DNA of 64,000 nucleotides from Jhaorihella thermophila (GCF_900108275.1 NZ_FNVD01000001.1:496001-560000); one strand, 5' to 3'. Shown: positions 16,869-25,899, numbered from the stretch's first letter. A program made the numbers and translations. Notes: generated by a model from the letters alone, not told the origin.

Positions 16869-17519
16869 TCAGCTGTAGCTCATCAGTTTCGCGCCCTCGG
16901 CGCTTGCGAAATGCGGGGCGGCGTTGAATTCGTGCAGGCTGATCCGCCCGCGCGAGAAGATGAACCGCGTCATCGACGTGTTCCGCACCTGCAGGTTCAA
17001 CGTCATCATCATTTCCGGCGGCGCCTGCAAGGTCGAGGCGACAAGCTGCCCGATCGGTCCGCCGGAGCTGACCACCAGCACCCGTTTCGCGTCGGTATCC
17101 ATGGCGAAATCGCGCGCGGCCGCGACGCGGGCGACGAAATCGCGCCACGTCTCTTTGGCACCTTCCACCCCGCCGCGCTGCCATTCCAGGATGGTGTCGC
17201 GCAGGGTGCGGAAATGGGTCTTGCGGTCGTGCCGCACCGGGTCGGGCATCTCGCCGCCGAACTTTACCCGCAAAAGGTCGTAGAAGTCGTATTCGTTGAA
17301 GCCGCCATGTTCCTCGGGCGGCGCATCAAAGCCCATCTCGGCCAGCGTGTCCTTCTGCCGTTGCAGGGTGCCGGTCATCAGCCGGTCGGGCTCCCAGCCC
17401 ATGTCGCGCAGCACCTGCCCCACGGCGCGGGACTGGGCCCGACCGAGATCGCTCAGCCGGTCGTAGTCGTCCGCGCCAAAGGACGCCTGACCGTGGCGGA
17501 TGACCAGAAGCTCGGCCAT
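16869..17519 (-). CDS. Histidine phosphatase superfamily protein with altered second histidine
   Basis: 216 aa. The phospho-accepting motif is present at the start (LLVIRHGQASFG), followed by TGTLQRQKDT with the expected Arg. The C-terminal catalytic His, normally in VSHGG, is replaced: the sequence reads VLVVSSGGPIGQL. Such a protein may be a weak phosphatase or use another acid. It directly abuts the nitronate-monooxygenase-like gene (17519/17520) and is followed 9 bp later by the phosphotransferase, suggesting action on the same phosphorylated intermediate. Confidence 0.85.
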   Translation of the reverse strand: MAELLVIRHGQASFGADDYDRLSDLGRAQSRAVGQVLRDMGWEPDRLMTGTLQRQKDTLAEMGFDAPPEEHGGFNEYDFYDLLRVKFGGEMPDPVRHDRKTHFRTLRDTILEWQRGGVEGAKETWRDFVARVAAARDFAMDTDAKRVLVVSSGGPIGQLVASTLQAPPEMMMTLNLQVRNTSMTRFIFSRGRISLHEFNAAPHFASAEGAKLMSYS

Positions 17520-18557
17520 TCACGCGCCCCGGAACTCGGCCGCCAGCCGCGCGCCGGCGGCGCGGTATTCGCGGTCGATCCGGTCGATCAGCTCGGTCGC
17601 GGGCACCACATCGCGCACGTCGCCGATGCCCTGCCCCGAGCCCCAGATCTCCTTCCACGCCTTGGGCTTGGAGGAACCGGATGAGAAGTTCATCGAGGAC
17701 GGGTCGGATTCGGGCAGGTTGTCGGGGTCTAGCCCCGCCCGTTCGATGCTCTTCTTGAGGTAGTTGCCGTGAACGCCGGTGAAGAGCGAGGAATAGACGA
17801 TGTCCTCGGCGCCGCTTTCGACGATCATCCGCTTGTAGTCCTCCACCGCGTTGGCCTCGCGCGTGGCGATGAAGGGCGAGCCCATATAGCCGAAATCGGC
17901 CCCCACCGCGCGCGCGGCCAGCAGCGCCTCGCCGCTGGCGATCGCGCCCGAAAGCGCAAGCGGCCCGTCGAACCAGGACCGGATTTCGCGGACCAGCGCA
18001 AAGGGCGATTGCTGGCCCGCATGGCCCCCCGCGCCCGCAGCCACGGCGATCAGCCCATCCGCGCCCTTTTCGATCGCTTTCCTGGCAAAGGTGTTGTTGA
18101 TGATGTCATGCAGCACCACCCCGCCCACCGAATGGGCGGCCTCGTTCACCTCGGGGCGCGCGCCCAGCGAGGTGATCCAGACCGGCACCTTCCATTTCAC
18201 GCAGATGTCGATGTCGCGTTGAAGCCGCGCATTCGACCGGTGCACGATCTGGTTGACGGCAAAGGGCGCGGCGGGGCGGTCGGGGTTTTCCTGGTTGTGG
18301 CGGTCCAGCTCTTCCGTGATCCGTTTCAGCCAGGCCTCCAGCAGCGGCGGCTCGCCTTCCCCCTCGCGCGCGTTCAACGCCGGGAAAGAGCCGATGATCC
18401 CCGCCTTGCACTGGGCGATCACCAGATCGGGCACGGAAATGATGAACAGCGGCGCGCCGATCAGCGGGATCCGCAAGCCCCGCAGCGCGGGCGGCAGATG
18501 GCTTTCGTCGCGGTGCCAGGTCACGGTCATGTCGGATTCCTTCACGGGTTGGTTCAT
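17520..18557 (-). CDS. Nitronate monooxygenase-like FMN protein
   Basis: 345 aa TIM-barrel flavoprotein of the 2-nitropropane dioxygenase family. GAGGHAGQQSPFAL (near residue 185) is the family FMN/active-site signature. True nitronate monooxygenases oxidise nitronates such as propionate-3-nitronate, but members inside acyl-CoA operons may do other flavin chemistry. The start could also be the Met at 18530; I keep 18557, which follows the SDR stop by 4 nt and has GAGTGAGG before it. It is the middle of the eight-gene operon. Confidence 0.87.
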   Translation of the reverse strand: MNQPVKESDMTVTWHRDESHLPPALRGLRIPLIGAPLFIISVPDLVIAQCKAGIIGSFPALNAREGEGEPPLLEAWLKRITEELDRHNQENPDRPAAPFAVNQIVHRSNARLQRDIDICVKWKVPVWITSLGARPEVNEAAHSVGGVVLHDIINNTFARKAIEKGADGLIAVAAGAGGHAGQQSPFALVREIRSWFDGPLALSGAIASGEALLAARAVGADFGYMGSPFIATREANAVEDYKRMIVESGAEDIVYSSLFTGVHGNYLKKSIERAGLDPDNLPESDPSSMNFSSGSSKPKAWKEIWGSGQGIGDVRDVVPATELIDRIDREYRAAGARLAAEFRGA

Positions 18558-18561
18558 CGCC

Positions 18562-19491
18562 TCACTCTCCCCACGGCAGGTTCAGGCCGCGCGCGTCGGC
18601 GGCCTTCCTGGCGTACTTCCGGGTTTGCGAGAACGCATCCTGCATCGGCTTCTGGTTCTCCGGATCATTGATTTCCGCAAAACGCGCGGCCACGTTTTCC
18701 GGCGTGTTGCCGTCGCCTTCCAACAGGATGCCTTCGGTTTCATAGATGCGGGTTTGCGCGAAACAGCCCGCGCCCGCGCTCAGGATCACCCGCGTCGGCG
18801 CATCTTCGCTGACCAGATACAGCAAGCCCGGCGTGATGGTTTCCGGCGCGAGCAGCTCCAGCGCCTGCTCGGGCAGCAGGCTTTCGGTCATGCGGGTGGC
18901 GGCGGTGGGGGCCAGCGTGTTGACGCGGATATTGTCGCGCGCCCCTTCCAGCCCCAGCACGTTCATCAGCCCCACGACGCCCGCCTTGGCCGCGCCATAG
19001 TTCGACTGGCCGAAATTGCCGTAAAGACCAGACGCCGAAGAGGTCATTGCCACGCGGCCATATTTCTGTTCGCGCATGATCGGCCAGACCGCATGGGTGC
19101 ACAGCGCGCTGCCGATCAGGTGGACGTCGATCACCTTGCGGAAATCGGCCATGTCCATCTTGGCAAAGGTCTTGTCGCGCAGGATGCCGGCATTGTTGAC
19201 CAGAATGTCCACCCGGCCCCAGCGGTCCATGGTCTTTGCCACCATGTCGGCGACCTGTTCGTCGTTCGACACGTCGGCGCCATGGGCAATCGCCTCGCCG
19301 CCCGCAGCCTTGATCTCCTCGACCACCGCCAGCGCGGCGTCGGACGAGGCGCCCTCGCCCGCCGTCGAGACGCCGAGATCGTTGACCACCACCCTGGCGC
19401 CGCGCGCCGCCAGCCCCAGCGCATGGGACCGGCCCAGCCCCGCCCCCGCGCCGGTGACGATGGCAACCTGTCCGTCGAACCTGATGCTCAT
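18562..19491 (-). CDS. (3R)-hydroxyacyl-CoA dehydrogenase-like SDR (MFE-2/HSD17B4 N-domain type)
   Basis: 309 aa, longer than ordinary SDRs. It has TGAGAGLGRSHALGLA at residues 12-27, VVNDLG, NNAGILRDK, the catalytic SSASGLYGNFGQ and YGAAK. The stretch VVNDLG with NAGILRD and the C-terminal extension is the pattern of the dehydrogenase domain of peroxisomal multifunctional enzyme 2. It would oxidise a 3-hydroxyacyl-CoA to 3-ketoacyl-CoA. The start at 19491 is set by AGGAGGCGGCC before ATG. It is 10 bp downstream of the next SDR in the operon. Confidence 0.9.
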   Translation of the reverse strand: MSIRFDGQVAIVTGAGAGLGRSHALGLAARGARVVVNDLGVSTAGEGASSDAALAVVEEIKAAGGEAIAHGADVSNDEQVADMVAKTMDRWGRVDILVNNAGILRDKTFAKMDMADFRKVIDVHLIGSALCTHAVWPIMREQKYGRVAMTSSASGLYGNFGQSNYGAAKAGVVGLMNVLGLEGARDNIRVNTLAPTAATRMTESLLPEQALELLAPETITPGLLYLVSEDAPTRVILSAGAGCFAQTRIYETEGILLEGDGNTPENVAARFAEINDPENQKPMQDAFSQTRKYARKAADARGLNLPWGE

Positions 19492-19501
19492 GGCCGCCTC
19501 C

Positions 19502-20329
19502 TTACTCCAGCGCGCCGGCAAAGAGGTTGCCGCCGGTCTGCACGTTCACGCCGCCCGACACGGGCAGCACCGCGCCGGTGATGTAGGATCCGCCCTTGCC
19601 GCACAGAAACAGCATGCAGCCGGCGATGTCCTCGTCGCGGCCCACGCGGCCCAGCGGCACGTCGCGGCCAACCTTTTCGCGCTTGTCCTCTTCGCCGATG
19701 GCGAATTTGGTCATGTTCGACACGAACGGCCCCGGCGCCAGCGCGTTGACGGTCACATGGTGCCCCGCCCGCGCCAGTTCCTTGGCCAGAATCTTGGTCA
19801 TGTGCAGCACGCCCGCCTTGGACACCGCATAGGAATAGGCCCCGTCGCCCAGCGGGATTTCCCCCATGACCGAGCCCACATTGACCACCCGCGCCGGATC
19901 GTCCGCCGTGCCGCTGGCAATCAGCATCGGCAGCAGCTTTTGCGTGAGGTCAAACACGCCGGTCACGTTGACCCGCATCACCTTTTCCCAGGCGTGATAG
20001 GGAAACTGCCCCAGCGGCGCGCCCCAGGTGATTCCGGCATTGTTCATAAGGATATCAAGCCGTTCGATGCGTTTCTTCACCTCTTCGACCAGCGCGTTGA
20101 TGCCCTCTTCGGAGCCCACGTCCCCGGCAAAGCCCTCGGCGCTGCCCGGCGCGTCGAGCGCGTTGAGCTCCGCCGCGACGGCCTCGCAGGCCTCGCCCTT
20201 GCGCGAGGCGATCAGCACGCGCGCACCGGCGCGCACCAGCCCCTCGGCCGCCATGCGCCCGATGCCGGTGGCGCCGCCCGTGACCAGCGCGGTCTTGCCG
20301 TTCAGGCCGAAAAGAATCTCAGGTGTCAT
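19502..20329 (-). CDS. SDR family oxidoreductase
   Basis: 275 aa classical SDR with TGGATGIGRMAAEGLVRAGA near residue 17, NNAG near 100, VNVGSVMG with the catalytic Ser, and YAVSK. C-terminal ITGAVLPVSGG is usual for the family. All active-site residues are present, in contrast to the SDR at 8065. It lies 5 bp from the small acyl-CoA dehydrogenase gene upstream. It probably handles a second hydroxyl or keto group of the same substrate; the exact step is unknown. Confidence 0.88.
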   Translation of the reverse strand: MTPEILFGLNGKTALVTGGATGIGRMAAEGLVRAGARVLIASRKGEACEAVAAELNALDAPGSAEGFAGDVGSEEGINALVEEVKKRIERLDILMNNAGITWGAPLGQFPYHAWEKVMRVNVTGVFDLTQKLLPMLIASGTADDPARVVNVGSVMGEIPLGDGAYSYAVSKAGVLHMTKILAKELARAGHHVTVNALAPGPFVSNMTKFAIGEEDKREKVGRDVPLGRVGRDEDIAGCMLFLCGKGGSYITGAVLPVSGGVNVQTGGNLFAGALE

Positions 20330-20334
20330 GTGAT

Positions 20335-21456
20335 TTATCCCTCAAATCCGCGCTTTTGCGCGACGATCTTTGCGTGATGCCCGTAGTCGCCCAGCCATTC
20401 GGCCGCGACCCGGGCGCGTTTCATGTAGAAGCCCATGTCATATTCGTCGGTCATGCCGATGCCGCCATGCATCTGCACGCCTTCCTGAACCGCCAGAATC
20501 GCCGTCGAGGTCGCCCGCGCCTTGGCCAGCGACACCGCCAGCGCGGCGTTGTCGGGGTCGTGATCCAGCATCCGACCCGCGTGCAGGATGGCCGAAGCGG
20601 TGACTTCGGTCTCGCACCACAGATGCGCCGCGCGGTGCTGCAACGCCTGGAAGGCGCCGATCGGCACGCCGAACTGCTTGCGCTCCTTGAGATAGTCCAC
20701 CGTCATCCCGAAGGCGCCTGCCGCCAGCCCCGCCATTTCCGCCGCGAGAGCCGCCTGCCCGGCCCGAAGCGCCGGCCGCAGCACCGCCATCGCGTCCTCC
20801 ACCGCGCCGAGGACGTCCTCGCCCGTGGCTTCGACATTCTCGAGATGCACATCCGCCGCATCGCGGCTGTCGATCATCGGGCGCGGGGCGCGGGTGATGC
20901 CGTCACGGTCAGCGGGCAGATCGAACAGCGTCAGCCCCTCGCCCGTGCGCGCCAACACCAGCAGACGGTCGGCATTGCCGCCGTCCACCACGAATTTCTT
21001 GGTGCCCGACAGGCGAAACCCGTTGCCTTCGCGCCGCGCCTCCATCCGGACGCCGTCGGGGTCAAACTTGGCGCCCTCGTCGATGGCCAGCGCATAGATC
21101 GCCTCGCCCGACGCGATCCGGGCCAGAGCGGCCTTGGCGCGGTCGTCGGCGACCCGGCGCAGCGCGGTCGCGGCGATGACGGCGGTGCCGATGAACGGGC
21201 TGGCGGTCAGCGTCTTGCCCATCTCTTCGGCGATCACGCCCGCGGCGGTATGGCCCATGTCGGACCCGCCGGCCTCTTCGGGCACCAGCACCCCGGCCCA
21301 GCCCATCTCGGCCATCTGTTTCCACAACTCGGGGTCATGGGTGCGGCCTTCGTCGCGCATCCGGCGCAGGCGGGCGACCGGGGCGGCTTCGTCCAGAAAC
21401 CCGCGCGCCATGTCGGCCAGCATGATTTCTTCTTCGGTTTTCAACAGCTTTTCCAT
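20335..21456 (-). CDS. Acyl-CoA dehydrogenase, small subunit of a likely two-gene enzyme
   Basis: 373 aa acyl-CoA dehydrogenase fold. VQEGVQMHGGIGMTDEYDMG near the C-terminus is the usual FAD-binding helix region. The C-terminus reads FYMKRARVAAEWLGD and lacks the EGT-type segment that carries the catalytic Glu. It is paired 6 bp away with a 391-aa paralogue that has this segment. Such small/large pairs (PimC/PimD type, and alpha2-beta2 enzymes of steroid side-chain breakdown) form heterotetramers. It probably completes the FAD and substrate sites of the partner. Confidence 0.88.
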   Translation of the reverse strand: MEKLLKTEEEIMLADMARGFLDEAAPVARLRRMRDEGRTHDPELWKQMAEMGWAGVLVPEEAGGSDMGHTAAGVIAEEMGKTLTASPFIGTAVIAATALRRVADDRAKAALARIASGEAIYALAIDEGAKFDPDGVRMEARREGNGFRLSGTKKFVVDGGNADRLLVLARTGEGLTLFDLPADRDGITRAPRPMIDSRDAADVHLENVEATGEDVLGAVEDAMAVLRPALRAGQAALAAEMAGLAAGAFGMTVDYLKERKQFGVPIGAFQALQHRAAHLWCETEVTASAILHAGRMLDHDPDNAALAVSLAKARATSTAILAVQEGVQMHGGIGMTDEYDMGFYMKRARVAAEWLGDYGHHAKIVAQKRGFEG

Positions 21457-21462
21457 CGAACC

Positions 21463-22638
21463 TTACCCCGGCAGACCCAGAATGCGCTTGGAAATGATCG
21501 ACAGCATCACCTCGGATGTGCCGCCCTCGATCGAGTTGGCCTTGGTGCGCAGCCATGTCGGCGCGCGCTCGTCATTCCAGTCGAGCGCCTCCGACCCCGC
21601 CGCCGCCATCACCAGCTCCAGCCGCCGCTTGTTCAACTCGGTGCCGTAATATTTCAGCATGGCCGAAGCATCCCCCACGCCCGACCCGGCTTCGGCCTGG
21701 TCCTTGTAGCGTTCGAGCGTGAGCGTAAAGGCCAGCCCGTCCACCTCGGCCCGCATGGCGTCGGCTTGCAGGATCGGGTCGGTGCGGCCGGTTTCGGCAT
21801 TGGCCAGCACCTCCATCAGCGGCCGCCCGCCGCCCATCACCGCGCCGCCGGCGCTGATCATCTCGCGTTCATGGGTCAGCAGGTATTTCGCCACGTCCCA
21901 GCCGCGGTTCACCTCGCCCACGACCGAAGACACGCCGGGTGCATGCTCCTTCGGCACCTTCACGTTGTCAAAGAAGGTCTCGCAGAAGGGCGAGGCGCCC
22001 GAGATCAGCCGGATCGGCTTCGTGCTGACCCCCGGCGCGGTCATGTCGATCAGGACGAAAGAGATCCCCTTGTGCTTGGGCGCCTCGCGGTCGGTGCGCA
22101 GCAGGGCAAAGATCCAGTCCGCCTTGTCTGCGTAGGAGGTCCAGATCTTCTGCCCGTTGACCAGCCAATGTTCGCCCATGTCCTCGCATCTGGTCTGCAC
22201 CCCGGCGAGGTCGGACCCCGCCCCCGGTTCGGAATAGCCCTGGCACCAGCGGATTTCGCCGCGCGCGATGGGCGGCAGGAAATACTGCTTCTGCGCCTCG
22301 GTGCCGAATTTCAACAGCGCCGGTCCCAGCATCCAGATGCCGAAGCTTTGCAGCGGATAGCGCGCGCCGATCCGCGCCATTTCCTCGTGAAAGATCCTTT
22401 CTTGATCGCGGTTCATCCCCGCGCCGCCATATTCGACCGGCCAGGTCGGCACGGTGTAGCCGCGCGTGACGCAGCGTTCCAACCAGATCCGCTGGGCATC
22501 AGAGGCGAATTTCCAGTTCTTGCCGCCCCAGCAGATGCTATGTTCATCCCGCGCGCCGTCGCGCATTTCCTCGGGGCAGTTCTGCTCCAGCCAGTCCCGC
22601 AGTTCCGCGCGAAAGGCGTCCAGATCGGTATCGGGCAC
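21463..22638 (-). CDS. Acyl-CoA dehydrogenase, large/catalytic subunit of a likely two-gene enzyme
   Basis: 391 aa. It has YSEPGAGSDLAGVQTRCE, the FAD loop, near residue 125. IEGGTSEVMLSIISKRILGL near the end carries the catalytic Glu in the large-subunit style. I start it at GTG 22638 (VPDTDLDAFRAEL) because GGGAGGATA precedes it and the open frame upstream lacks a ribosome binding site. It is the first gene of the eight-gene operon, divergent from the quinone oxidoreductase over a spacer with an operator-like palindrome. It should introduce the alpha-beta double bond in an atypical acyl-CoA. Confidence 0.9.
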   Translation of the reverse strand: MPDTDLDAFRAELRDWLEQNCPEEMRDGARDEHSICWGGKNWKFASDAQRIWLERCVTRGYTVPTWPVEYGGAGMNRDQERIFHEEMARIGARYPLQSFGIWMLGPALLKFGTEAQKQYFLPPIARGEIRWCQGYSEPGAGSDLAGVQTRCEDMGEHWLVNGQKIWTSYADKADWIFALLRTDREAPKHKGISFVLIDMTAPGVSTKPIRLISGASPFCETFFDNVKVPKEHAPGVSSVVGEVNRGWDVAKYLLTHEREMISAGGAVMGGGRPLMEVLANAETGRTDPILQADAMRAEVDGLAFTLTLERYKDQAEAGSGVGDASAMLKYYGTELNKRRLELVMAAAGSEALDWNDERAPTWLRTKANSIEGGTSEVMLSIISKRILGLPG

Positions 22639-22682
22639 CCTATCCTCCCTTGCCAAGTTGCCGCATCTGTTCCGCTGTGCAG

Positions 22683-22704
22683 AATTGCATTTCGTTATGC
22701 GATT
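22683..22704. promoter_or_regulatory. Operator-like palindrome in the divergent promoter
   Basis: AATTGCAT (22683-22690) and ATGCGATT (22697-22704) form an inverted repeat matching 7 of 8 positions with a 6-nt spacer. Its right end overlaps TTGACA (22703-22708), a consensus -35 facing the quinone oxidoreductase gene. A regulator bound here could control both the ACAD operon and the oxidoreductase. The regulator is unknown; the IclR at the operon end is one candidate. Confidence 0.5.
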
Positions 22705-22777
22705 GACAACCGGGAGAGGCGCGGAAAGACTTAACGTCATTCGCAGGACATCGCGCCAGAAACATTGGGGAGAGTAG

Positions 22778-23779
22778 ATGATGAAAGCCATGCTGAGCAC
22801 CGCGCCGGGAGGGCCGGAGAGCCTGGAACTGACCGAGTTGCCGGATCCCGAGCCGAAGAAGGGCCAGATCCGGGTGCGGGTCCGTGCGGCGGGGGTGAAT
22901 TTTCCCGACACGCTGATGATCCGGGATCTCTACCAGATGAAGCCGCCGCGCCCCTTTGCGCCGGGCGGCGAGATTGCGGGCGAGGTGGATGCCGTTGGCG
23001 AAGGGGTCGAGGGGTTCGAGCTGGGCGACCGGGTGCTGGCGCTGACCGGGCATGGCGGATTCGCCACGCAAATCTGCATTCCCGCAGCGGCGGCGGTGAA
23101 GTTTCCCGACGCGATGCCGTTCGAGGACGCGGCCTGTTTCGTGTTCACCTATGGCACCTCCTATCACGCGCTGAAGGATCGCGCCGATCTGAAGCCGGGC
23201 GAGACTCTGCTGATCCTGGGCGCCGCGGGGGGCGTCGGCACGGCGGCGATCGAACTGGGCCGCGCAATGGGCGCGCGGGTGATCGGCGCGGTGTCGTCGG
23301 AGGAAAAGGCCGCGTTCTGCCGCGAGCTGGGGGCGGACGAGACGCTGATCTATCCGCACGCGCTGGAGGGCCGTGATGCGCAGAAGGAGCTGTCGGCGCA
23401 GATCAAGAAGATCGCCGGCGGCGAGGGCGTGGACGTGGTTTATGATGCGGTTGGTGGAAACTACGCCGAGCCGGCGATTCGTGCCTTGGCGTGGAAGGGG
23501 CGTTTTCTGGTAGTCGGCTTTCCGGCGGGCATTCCGAAGATCCCGCTGAACCTGACTCTGCTCAAGGGGTCGCAGATCGTGGGCGTGTTCTGGGGCGCGC
23601 ATGTGATGCGCGAGCCAGAGTTGCATGCGGCCAATGTCGCCGACCTGTTCCGGCTCTATGGAGAGGGCCGGATTCGCCCGCGTATTTCCGCAAGATTTCC
23701 CTTGAAGGAGGTGCCCGCGGCGCTGGAAATGATGCAGTACCGCAAGGTGATGGGGAAAGTCGTCATCACCATGGAGTGA
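22778..23779 (+). CDS. NADPH:quinone oxidoreductase family zinc-less MDR
   Basis: 333 aa medium-chain reductase. The N-terminal GroES-like domain has RVRAAGVNFPDTLMIRDLY, and the Rossmann motif GAAGGVGTAAIELGRAMGA is near residue 148. There are no zinc ligands, as in the quinone reductase/enoyl reductase branch. It is divergent from the ACAD operon, sharing the palindromic promoter. It may reduce an enoyl-CoA or enone of the same pathway; quinone reduction is only the family label. ATGATG start after GGGGAGAG. Confidence 0.88.
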   Translation: MMKAMLSTAPGGPESLELTELPDPEPKKGQIRVRVRAAGVNFPDTLMIRDLYQMKPPRPFAPGGEIAGEVDAVGEGVEGFELGDRVLALTGHGGFATQICIPAAAAVKFPDAMPFEDAACFVFTYGTSYHALKDRADLKPGETLLILGAAGGVGTAAIELGRAMGARVIGAVSSEEKAAFCRELGADETLIYPHALEGRDAQKELSAQIKKIAGGEGVDVVYDAVGGNYAEPAIRALAWKGRFLVVGFPAGIPKIPLNLTLLKGSQIVGVFWGAHVMREPELHAANVADLFRLYGEGRIRPRISARFPLKEVPAALEMMQYRKVMGKVVITME

Positions 23780-23796
23780 GAAGGCGGCGGCATGGA

Positions 23797-23863
23797 ATCG
23801 CGGCGGTCTTTCGCCCGCCGCGATGCCTTCGGCGAGGGTATTTTCGACCAGAAAGAAGCAGGG
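23797..23863 (+). repeat. 3' hairpin element, type B
   Basis: A perfect 10-bp stem (23797-23806 with 23815-23824, 8-nt loop) follows the oxidoreductase stop by 17 nt. It is followed by a tail with GGTATTTT and CCAGAAAGAAGCAGGG. The same tail occurs on the minus strand at 33890-33923. It has no T-run directly after the stem but sits exactly where a terminator would. Confidence 0.7.
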
Positions 23864-23872
23864 TTTGCGCGA

Positions 23873-24529
23873 TCATTCGAGATGGGCGCAGTCATTGTAG
23901 CTGCGCAGACTCATGGTCGTGCCGTGGATCACGAGGCGGCTGATGGAGCCGTTGGCGGCGCCGAGAAAGGCGAAGGGGCGCGCGCCGGTGGCGAGGCTGA
24001 GCGCGGCACCGATCACGCCGCCATGCACGAAGGCGGCGACGCGCTGGTCGGCATGGCGCGCCGCCATACGGAAAAGCGCGTCTCCCACCCGGGCCTGCAG
24101 GGCCGCGGTGGTTTCGGCGCCCGGAATCTCGCCCCATTCGTGATTTTCCAGCGCGCGCAGCCAGGCCGGATCGTCGTTGGCGGCGCGAATCCGGTATTCG
24201 CCGTCGTCCCAGTCGCCCAGATGCACCTCTCGCAGGTCGGGCTCCTCGATCGGCGTGATTCCCAGCCGTTGGAGCAGCGGCGCGGCGGTCTGGTGCGTGC
24301 GGCGCAGCGGCGTGACATAGACCGCATCGAGGCGTTCGTTTTGCAGCCGTTCGGCGATGACGCGGGCCTGGGCCTCTCCGTTCGGGTGCAGGGCCGGGTC
24401 GCCATGGCCGTACTTCATGGGAAAACGTTCGCCGGGGCGTGCCGGCGCGCTTTCGCCGTGGCGGATCAGCAGAAGGTCCATCGCCCCCGTCGGGGGGCGA
24501 TAGACCGGCTGGCGGTATTCCCGCGTCAT
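23873..24529 (-). CDS. Histidine phosphatase family protein
   Basis: 218 aa from ATG 24529, which overlaps the DAHP synthase stop by 4 bp (ATGA); an internal ATG at 24481 would give 202 aa starting [11 protein letters not shown] and is also possible. The phospho-accepting His ([16 protein letters not shown]), the Arg region (PLRRTHQT) and the second catalytic His ([14 protein letters not shown]) are all present, so it should be an active phosphatase. The substrate is not evident; coupling to aroG-type synthesis may only be positional. Confidence 0.87.
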   Translation of the reverse strand: MTREYRQPVYRPPTGAMDLLLIRHGESAPARPGERFPMKYGHGDPALHPNGEAQARVIAERLQNERLDAVYVTPLRRTHQTAAPLLQRLGITPIEEPDLREVHLGDWDDGEYRIRAANDDPAWLRALENHEWGEIPGAETTAALQARVGDALFRMAARHADQRVAAFVHGGVIGAALSLATGARPFAFLGAANGSISRLVIHGTTMSLRSYNDCAHLE

Positions 24530-25899
24530 CCCGCGGCGCGACGGTCGCGGTCCTCGCGCAGGCGGCTGAGTTCCTCGGCCACGAGGAAGGCCAGCTCCAG
24601 CGACTGGCTGGCATTCAGGCGCGGGTCGCAGGCGGTGTGGTAGCGGTCGGAGAGGTTTTCCTCGCTCACCGCGTGGACGCCGCCGGTGCATTCGGTCACG
24701 TCCTGGCCGGTCATCTCGAAATGCACCCCGCCGGGGATCGTGCCTTCGGCCGCGTGGACGGCGAAGAATTCGCGCACCTCGCGCAGCACCGCGTCGAAGG
24801 GGCGGGTCTTGTAGCCGGTCGAGGACTTGATCGTGTTGCCGTGCATCGGGTCGCAGACCCAGGTTACGTTGGCGCCCTCTTCCTGCACGGTTCGGATCAG
24901 CCGCGGCAGGTTGTCGGCCACCTTGCCTGCGCCGAAGCGGGTGATGAGCGTCAACCGGCCCGGTTCGTTTTCCGGGTTCAGTTTCGCCATCAGAACCTTG
25001 AGATCCTCGGTGGTCATTGTGGGGCCGCATTTCAGCCCGATCGGGTTCAGCACGCCGCGCAGGAATTCCACATGCGCCCCGTCCGGCTGGCGCGTGCGAT
25101 CGCCGATCCAGAGGAAATGCCCCGAGCCCGCCAGCCATTTGCCGGAGGTCGAATCGAGCCGTGTCAGCGCCTCTTCGTATTCCAGCAACAGGCCTTCGTG
25201 GCTGGTGTAGAATTCCACGCTGCGCAGAGCGTGTTCGGTTTCTGCATTGATGCCGGCGGCCTTCATGAAGTCCAGCGTGTCGGTGATACGGCTGGCCATC
25301 TCGCGGTATTTCTCGGCCTCTTCGGATTCGGTGAAGCCCAGCGTCCAGGCATGCACCTGGTTCACGTCCGCGTAACCACCGGTCGAGAAGGCGCGCAGCA
25401 GGTTCAGCGTGGCCGCGGCCTGGGTATAGGCCTGCAGCATCTTGTTGGGATCCGGCACGCGAGCCTGAGGCGTGAAATCGAGTTCGTTGATGATGTCGCC
25501 GCGATAGCTGGGCAGTTCCACGCCGTCCCTGACCTCGGTCGGGGCGCTGCGCGGCTTGGCGAACTGGCCGGCCATGCGGCCCACCTTGATGACCGGCACC
25601 TTGGCGCCATAGGTCAGCACCATCGCCATCTGCAGCATCACCTTGAACGTGTCGCGGATGGCGTTCGCGCTGAACTGATCGAAGCTTTCGGCGCAGTCGC
25701 CGCCCTGTAGCAGGAACGCTTCGCCCCGCGAGGCGGCGCCGAGATGCTCCTTGAGCCGCCGTGCCTCTCCGGCGAAGACCAGCGGCGGATATTTTGCAAG
25801 CTGCGCCTCGACGCGGGCAAGAGCCTGCGGGTCGGTATAGTCGGGCATCTGCACCCGCGGTTTGCTGCGCCAGCTGGACTTGTTCCATTCGCTTGTCAT
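24526..25899 (-). CDS. 3-deoxy-7-phosphoheptulonate (DAHP) synthase, class II
   Basis: 457 aa plant-like (class II) enzyme condensing phosphoenolpyruvate and erythrose 4-phosphate, the first step of the shikimate pathway in the cytoplasm. It shows the family hallmarks [12 protein letters not shown] at the start, [12 protein letters not shown] near residue 75, [16 protein letters not shown] near 285 and [13 protein letters not shown] near 310. The length is standard. It is transcribed leftward from a recognisable promoter and overlaps the histidine phosphatase gene. Confidence 0.95.
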   Translation of the reverse strand: MTSEWNKSSWRSKPRVQMPDYTDPQALARVEAQLAKYPPLVFAGEARRLKEHLGAASRGEAFLLQGGDCAESFDQFSANAIRDTFKVMLQMAMVLTYGAKVPVIKVGRMAGQFAKPRSAPTEVRDGVELPSYRGDIINELDFTPQARVPDPNKMLQAYTQAAATLNLLRAFSTGGYADVNQVHAWTLGFTESEEAEKYREMASRITDTLDFMKAAGINAETEHALRSVEFYTSHEGLLLEYEEALTRLDSTSGKWLAGSGHFLWIGDRTRQPDGAHVEFLRGVLNPIGLKCGPTMTTEDLKVLMAKLNPENEPGRLTLITRFGAGKVADNLPRLIRTVQEEGANVTWVCDPMHGNTIKSSTGYKTRPFDAVLREVREFFAVHAAEGTIPGGVHFEMTGQDVTECTGGVHAVSEENLSDRYHTACDPRLNASQSLELAFLVAEELSRLREDRDRRAAG

